A stretch of DNA of 64,000 nt from positions 197,654 to 261,653 of the forward strand of contig DAOQSN010000002.1 in the NCBI GenBank assembly GCA_035356615.1, written 5' to 3'. This document shows positions 61,572 to 64,000 of the stretch, in pieces. The notes beneath the pieces are model-generated. The model was given only the letters and a program-made list of their open reading frames with translations. It did no database searches and was not told where the DNA came from. The DNA is from JAKQDH01 sp029558835. GTDB taxonomy: Bacteria > Planctomycetota > Phycisphaerae > UBA1845. The stretch's first letter is position 1, and every line of letters begins with the position of its first letter. The translations under genes were made by a program, and so were the position numbers.

Positions 61572-61894
61572 ACCAGAAGCATAGCACGCGGACCCGCCTG
61601 TGTCAATTTTTGCCACAGGACTATTTATCGGGCCGCCCCCGAAGCGGGAGGCGGCTCTGGCTGCGGCCTGCCCCGCCGTGGCAACGCCTGTCACCCCTGT
61701 CGCCCGTTGACTTCCAGCCCGGCGGAAGCTATACGGAGTACGCGCAAACCGTGCCCGCACCGATCGGAACGTATCATGAGCGAACCGACGATTTACGGGC
61801 TTTGAGGGCATCGAGGAGGTTATTGTGCGGATCCGCATAGGACGCGGTGATAACCGTTGGATGGCGCGCGACCAACGAAGGGTAAAGTGATTAG
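61572..61894. other. Upstream of antitoxin: promoter and degraded sequence
   Basis: Apart from the promoter, no gene is seen in these ~320 bases. The GC level is mixed and the right side leads into the TIR-like gene remnant, so it may be further eroded accessory DNA. Confidence 0.4.
61578..61606 (-). promoter_or_regulatory. Promoter TTGACA-17-TATGCT of the ParD-ParE operon
   Basis: Minus strand TTGACA (61601-61606), 17-base spacer, TATGCT (61578-61583). The antitoxin ATG begins only six bases after the -10 box, so the transcript should be leaderless or nearly so. Autorepression by the ribbon-helix-helix protein would act here. Confidence 0.75.
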
Positions 61895-62113
61895 CGCGAC
61901 TCTGGCCAGAAGCACACCAAGATCAACGACAACGTCCTTATCGAGATTGGTGCCGCAATGGCCCTCTACGGTCGGAAAGTGATTCTCTTGGTCGAGCGGG
62001 GCGTAACCCTGCCGTCGAATCTGCAGGGTCTATACAGGTGCGACTTCGAGGGCAGTCGTCTCGAGTACGAAGCAACGATGAAACTTCTCAAGACCTTCAG
62101 CCAGTTTCGGTAG
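61895..62113 (+). pseudogene. TIR-like nucleotide-binding protein, C-terminal fragment
   Basis: 72 codons before a TAG at 62111: GQKHTKINDNVLIEIGAAMA, LYGRKVILLVERGVTLPSNL, QGLYRCDFEGS, KLLKTFSQF. The pattern NVLIEIGxxMALYGRKVILL...LPSNLQGLY matches the conserved end of TIR-like predicted nucleotide-binding domains (the Pycsar/CBASS effector type, in which NVxFElG and LPSDlxG are typical). The upstream half is missing behind a stop codon. It is probably a relic of a defence effector. Confidence 0.55.
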
Positions 62114-62195
62114 CAGTGTGAAGGCTCGCCAACTTCGGCATACAGGCGGCGGATGCTGCCTGCATCGCGTGGCCGATCCCGTGAGGAGGTGCTCC

Positions 62196-63413
62196 GTGCG
62201 AAGGATGCTGATTGCCGGCGGTGTGGTGGGTGCGTTTGGTGCTGTGGCCTGGGGGGCGGAGCCGAGGCCGCCAGCGCCGGATCCGGAGAAGCCCGTCAAT
62301 TACATCGCGTGGATTAATGAGACGTTCGGCGGCCACGTCAAGAACAACGCCTTTGACACGTACCAGGCCGCGTACCAGCTCATCACCCCGTTCGAGGGCG
62401 ACTGGGGCGACACCACGGATAAGCCGTGGACGGAGAACGCGGCCGTCACCGAGTGGCTGCGCCGCAATCAGCGCGGGCTGGAGAAGTTCAAGGAGGCTGC
62501 CGCGCAGCAGGAGTGCTTCTTCAGCGTGGGAGGCGGCGACGGAGCGAGCGGCGCCGGCGCGGATACTCCGCTGGCGGCCGTGCTCCTGATGGCCGATCCC
62601 AAGCACCGTGACGGGGCAAGGGGACTGCTCGCGGAGGGCTTCCGGGCGCTGGGCGGAGGGGAGCCGCAGAAGCTCGTTGACAATGCGCTGCTCACCATCC
62701 GGTCAGCCCACCACATCGACACGCGCCCGGACACCATGGCCCGGCTGAGAGCGGTTGCTAGCAGTGCCACGGCATACGAGGCGCTGCTCACCGTGCTCGA
62801 AGCGAGCGCAGACCGCGACGCCCTGGCGGTGGAACTGCTACCCAGGCTCCAGGCGGCCGATCCGTCGTTCAATCCGCTGAGCAGGGTGTTGCTGGTGGAA
62901 CGCGTGCAGGCCTGGGACTTCATCTGCCGCGATGTTGCCGAGCCCGTGGCGGCCAGGAAGGGCATGCTCGCCACCGTGAATCGGTACTACGACGCACTCG
63001 ATGAGTGGACCGCCCAGCCGTACTATGTTGCTGCCGGACGGACGGAGCGGCTTGACCAGATCGTAAAGGAGATCGAGGGCTCGCCCGTCGCGTCCTTTGT
63101 GGACTCCGGTTTCGTCCGCGCCCGCCAGTTGGACGAGCGATTGTGCTCGCTACGCCGGGCGACTCACCTGATCTTGCGTCTCCACGTTTATCACAAGGAG
63201 AACGGCAAGTTCCCGCCCTCCCTCGATGAACTGCAGGGCGGCGACATCGGGCCGCTGCGGATTGATCCGTTCAGCGGTGATTACTTCGTCTACCAGAAGC
63301 GTCGCGCGAGCTTCAAGCTCCACACCGTCGGGGTCAACCTCACCGACGACGGCGGCCAGCACGACGAGCGCTGGCGCGAGAAGGATTACGTGTTCTGGCC
63401 GCGGAAGGATTGA
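62196..63413 (+). CDS. Exported protein of unknown function
   Basis: 405 residues from a GTG with AGGAGG six bases upstream; this choice gives a clean signal peptide (MRRMLIAGGVVGAFGAVAWG, cleavage at GAE). Longer starts would read through repeat-like DNA. The mature protein is mostly helical (VNYIAWINETFGGHVKNNAF, LRRNQRGLEKFKEAAAQQE, ALLTVLEASADRDALAVELL). Its C-terminal ~80 residues (LRRATHLILRLHVYHKENGK, FPPSLDELQGG, PLRIDPFSGDYFVYQKR) resemble the pilin/secretin-like tail seen in many planctomycete hypothetical proteins. I do not recognise the family. It is likely periplasmic or surface-exposed. Confidence 0.72.
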   Translation: MRRMLIAGGVVGAFGAVAWGAEPRPPAPDPEKPVNYIAWINETFGGHVKNNAFDTYQAAYQLITPFEGDWGDTTDKPWTENAAVTEWLRRNQRGLEKFKEAAAQQECFFSVGGGDGASGAGADTPLAAVLLMADPKHRDGARGLLAEGFRALGGGEPQKLVDNALLTIRSAHHIDTRPDTMARLRAVASSATAYEALLTVLEASADRDALAVELLPRLQAADPSFNPLSRVLLVERVQAWDFICRDVAEPVAARKGMLATVNRYYDALDEWTAQPYYVAAGRTERLDQIVKEIEGSPVASFVDSGFVRARQLDERLCSLRRATHLILRLHVYHKENGKFPPSLDELQGGDIGPLRIDPFSGDYFVYQKRRASFKLHTVGVNLTDDGGQHDERWREKDYVFWPRKD

Positions 63414-63780
63414 GCCGGGTGCGAGGCAGCAGAACACCACGACGAGCACGAAGCGGCACGAAGGCGAGCTGGCTGGCGAGCCGCGTCTGGGGTGTCAACT
63501 GTCAGGTGTCGGCTCTGCGGTGTTTGCCGGGGGAGTGCAAGACCAGTGTTGCGTATGGTCCTATTGTCTTGCCAATCGGTACCGCGCCACTTCGCGTCGC
63601 GGGTTTCCCGTGGTATCTCGCTGTTCGCGGCGCCGAGCAGGGCCGGCAGGTGGTGGAGGTCCGGTCAGAGTGTGAGCCAGCTTCCTAACCAGGTACTGCA
63701 CCTGCCCGCTGTGATGTCAGGGCTTTCTCGGGTTCGATGCCTCACCGGCCTTCAGGGTAGGTGAACAGGGTCGCACAGCC
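63414..63780. other. Intergenic region near the right end
   Basis: 367 bases; short open frames only, none with motifs. Nothing further seen. Confidence 0.4.
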
Positions 63781-64000
63781 ATGAGCGAAGTGGGGAGATT
63801 GCGGGAAGGAATGCTCGTTCGTCACAAGACGCAGGGATACATCGGCATCTTCGACGGTTTCACGCGAAACAGGAATTTATTCGAATCTCCGACCGACTCC
63901 ATTGGCTGCCGCGTGCAGGTTGGCCCTGGGCCGCAAGACAAGCGCCGGGTTGCATCCCCCGAGAACCTCGAAGTGTTGACCGACCTCAGTCTCGAAGAGC
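63781..64000 (+). CDS. Unknown protein, 3' end outside the window
   Basis: ATG at 63781 opens a frame to the window edge, 73 codons: MSEVGRLREGMLVRHKTQGY IGIFDGFTRN, then CRVQVGPGPQDKRR and PENLEVLTDLSLEE. The opening GMLVRHKTQGYIGIFDG suggests a small beta-barrel of SH3-like or DUF3553-like type. Codon use is less GC-biased than in the neighbours. No ribosome site is obvious. Confidence 0.5.
   Translation, partial: MSEVGRLREGMLVRHKTQGYIGIFDGFTRNRNLFESPTDSIGCRVQVGPGPQDKRRVASPENLEVLTDLSLEE

Overview
The window is strongly GC-rich chromosomal DNA that looks like a member of the Planctomycetota, perhaps of the Phycisphaerae. The assignment is an inference from gene content: PEP-CTERM tails, many proteins ending in tandem dockerin-like calcium loops (DLDGDGDVD), an ECF sigma factor beside a membrane Ser/Thr kinase carrying T5SS/PEP-CTERM-type repeats, exported TldD/TldE-like proteins, FG-GAP proteins and stand-alone corrinoid proteins. 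Gene density is moderate. Many gaps are filled with short palindromic repeat families rather than genes.

Layout. 1-6.7 kb: end of a membrane glycosyltransferase, a large AsmA-like envelope protein and a GT4 glycosyltransferase. 6.7-15.4 kb: secreted FG-GAP/dockerin protein, S41 protease, a divergent corrinoid protein / MetH-activation-like pair, then two exported TldD-family proteins, one with and one without the HExxxH zinc motif. 16-17.7 kb: dapB and tRNA-Phe. 17.65-19.4 kb: a segment between two 57-bp copies of the tRNA-Phe 3' portion, holding a MNT-HEPN pair. 19.4-26.4 kb: two blocks of decayed prophage morphogenesis genes with two giant beta-propeller/dockerin genes between them on the other strand. 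26.8-34.8 kb: exported GH106-like glycosidase, MFS transporter, UroD-type methyltransferase and an unrecognised protein. 35.3-43.8 kb: two paralogous secreted proteins ending in PEP-CTERM or dockerin tails, an S9 peptidase and a third propeller/dockerin paralogue. 43.8-49.3 kb: repeats, a third tRNA-Phe remnant, zinc-ribbon membrane proteins, cardiolipin synthase and a PEP-CTERM protein. 49.8-60.5 kb: small lipoprotein, signal peptidase I, pyrF, flagellin, ECF sigma factor and receptor-like kinase. 60.5-64 kb: broken genes (5-FCL fragment, ParE with an amber stop, TIR-like fragment), an intact ParD-type antitoxin, an exported unknown and the start of another gene.

The most unusual features are these. 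(1) A kinase whose outer part is a passenger-like repeat domain. (2) Three paralogous proteins that each have 13 clear plus one divergent blade repeat, fitting two seven-bladed propellers, with a dockerin-like end. (3) Two dockerin genes directly followed by copies of the 3' end of the cardiolipin synthase gene, as if tails move as DNA cassettes. (4) Repeat elements translated in frame inside conserved enzymes. (5) The tRNA-Phe-flanked MNT-HEPN segment next to prophage debris.
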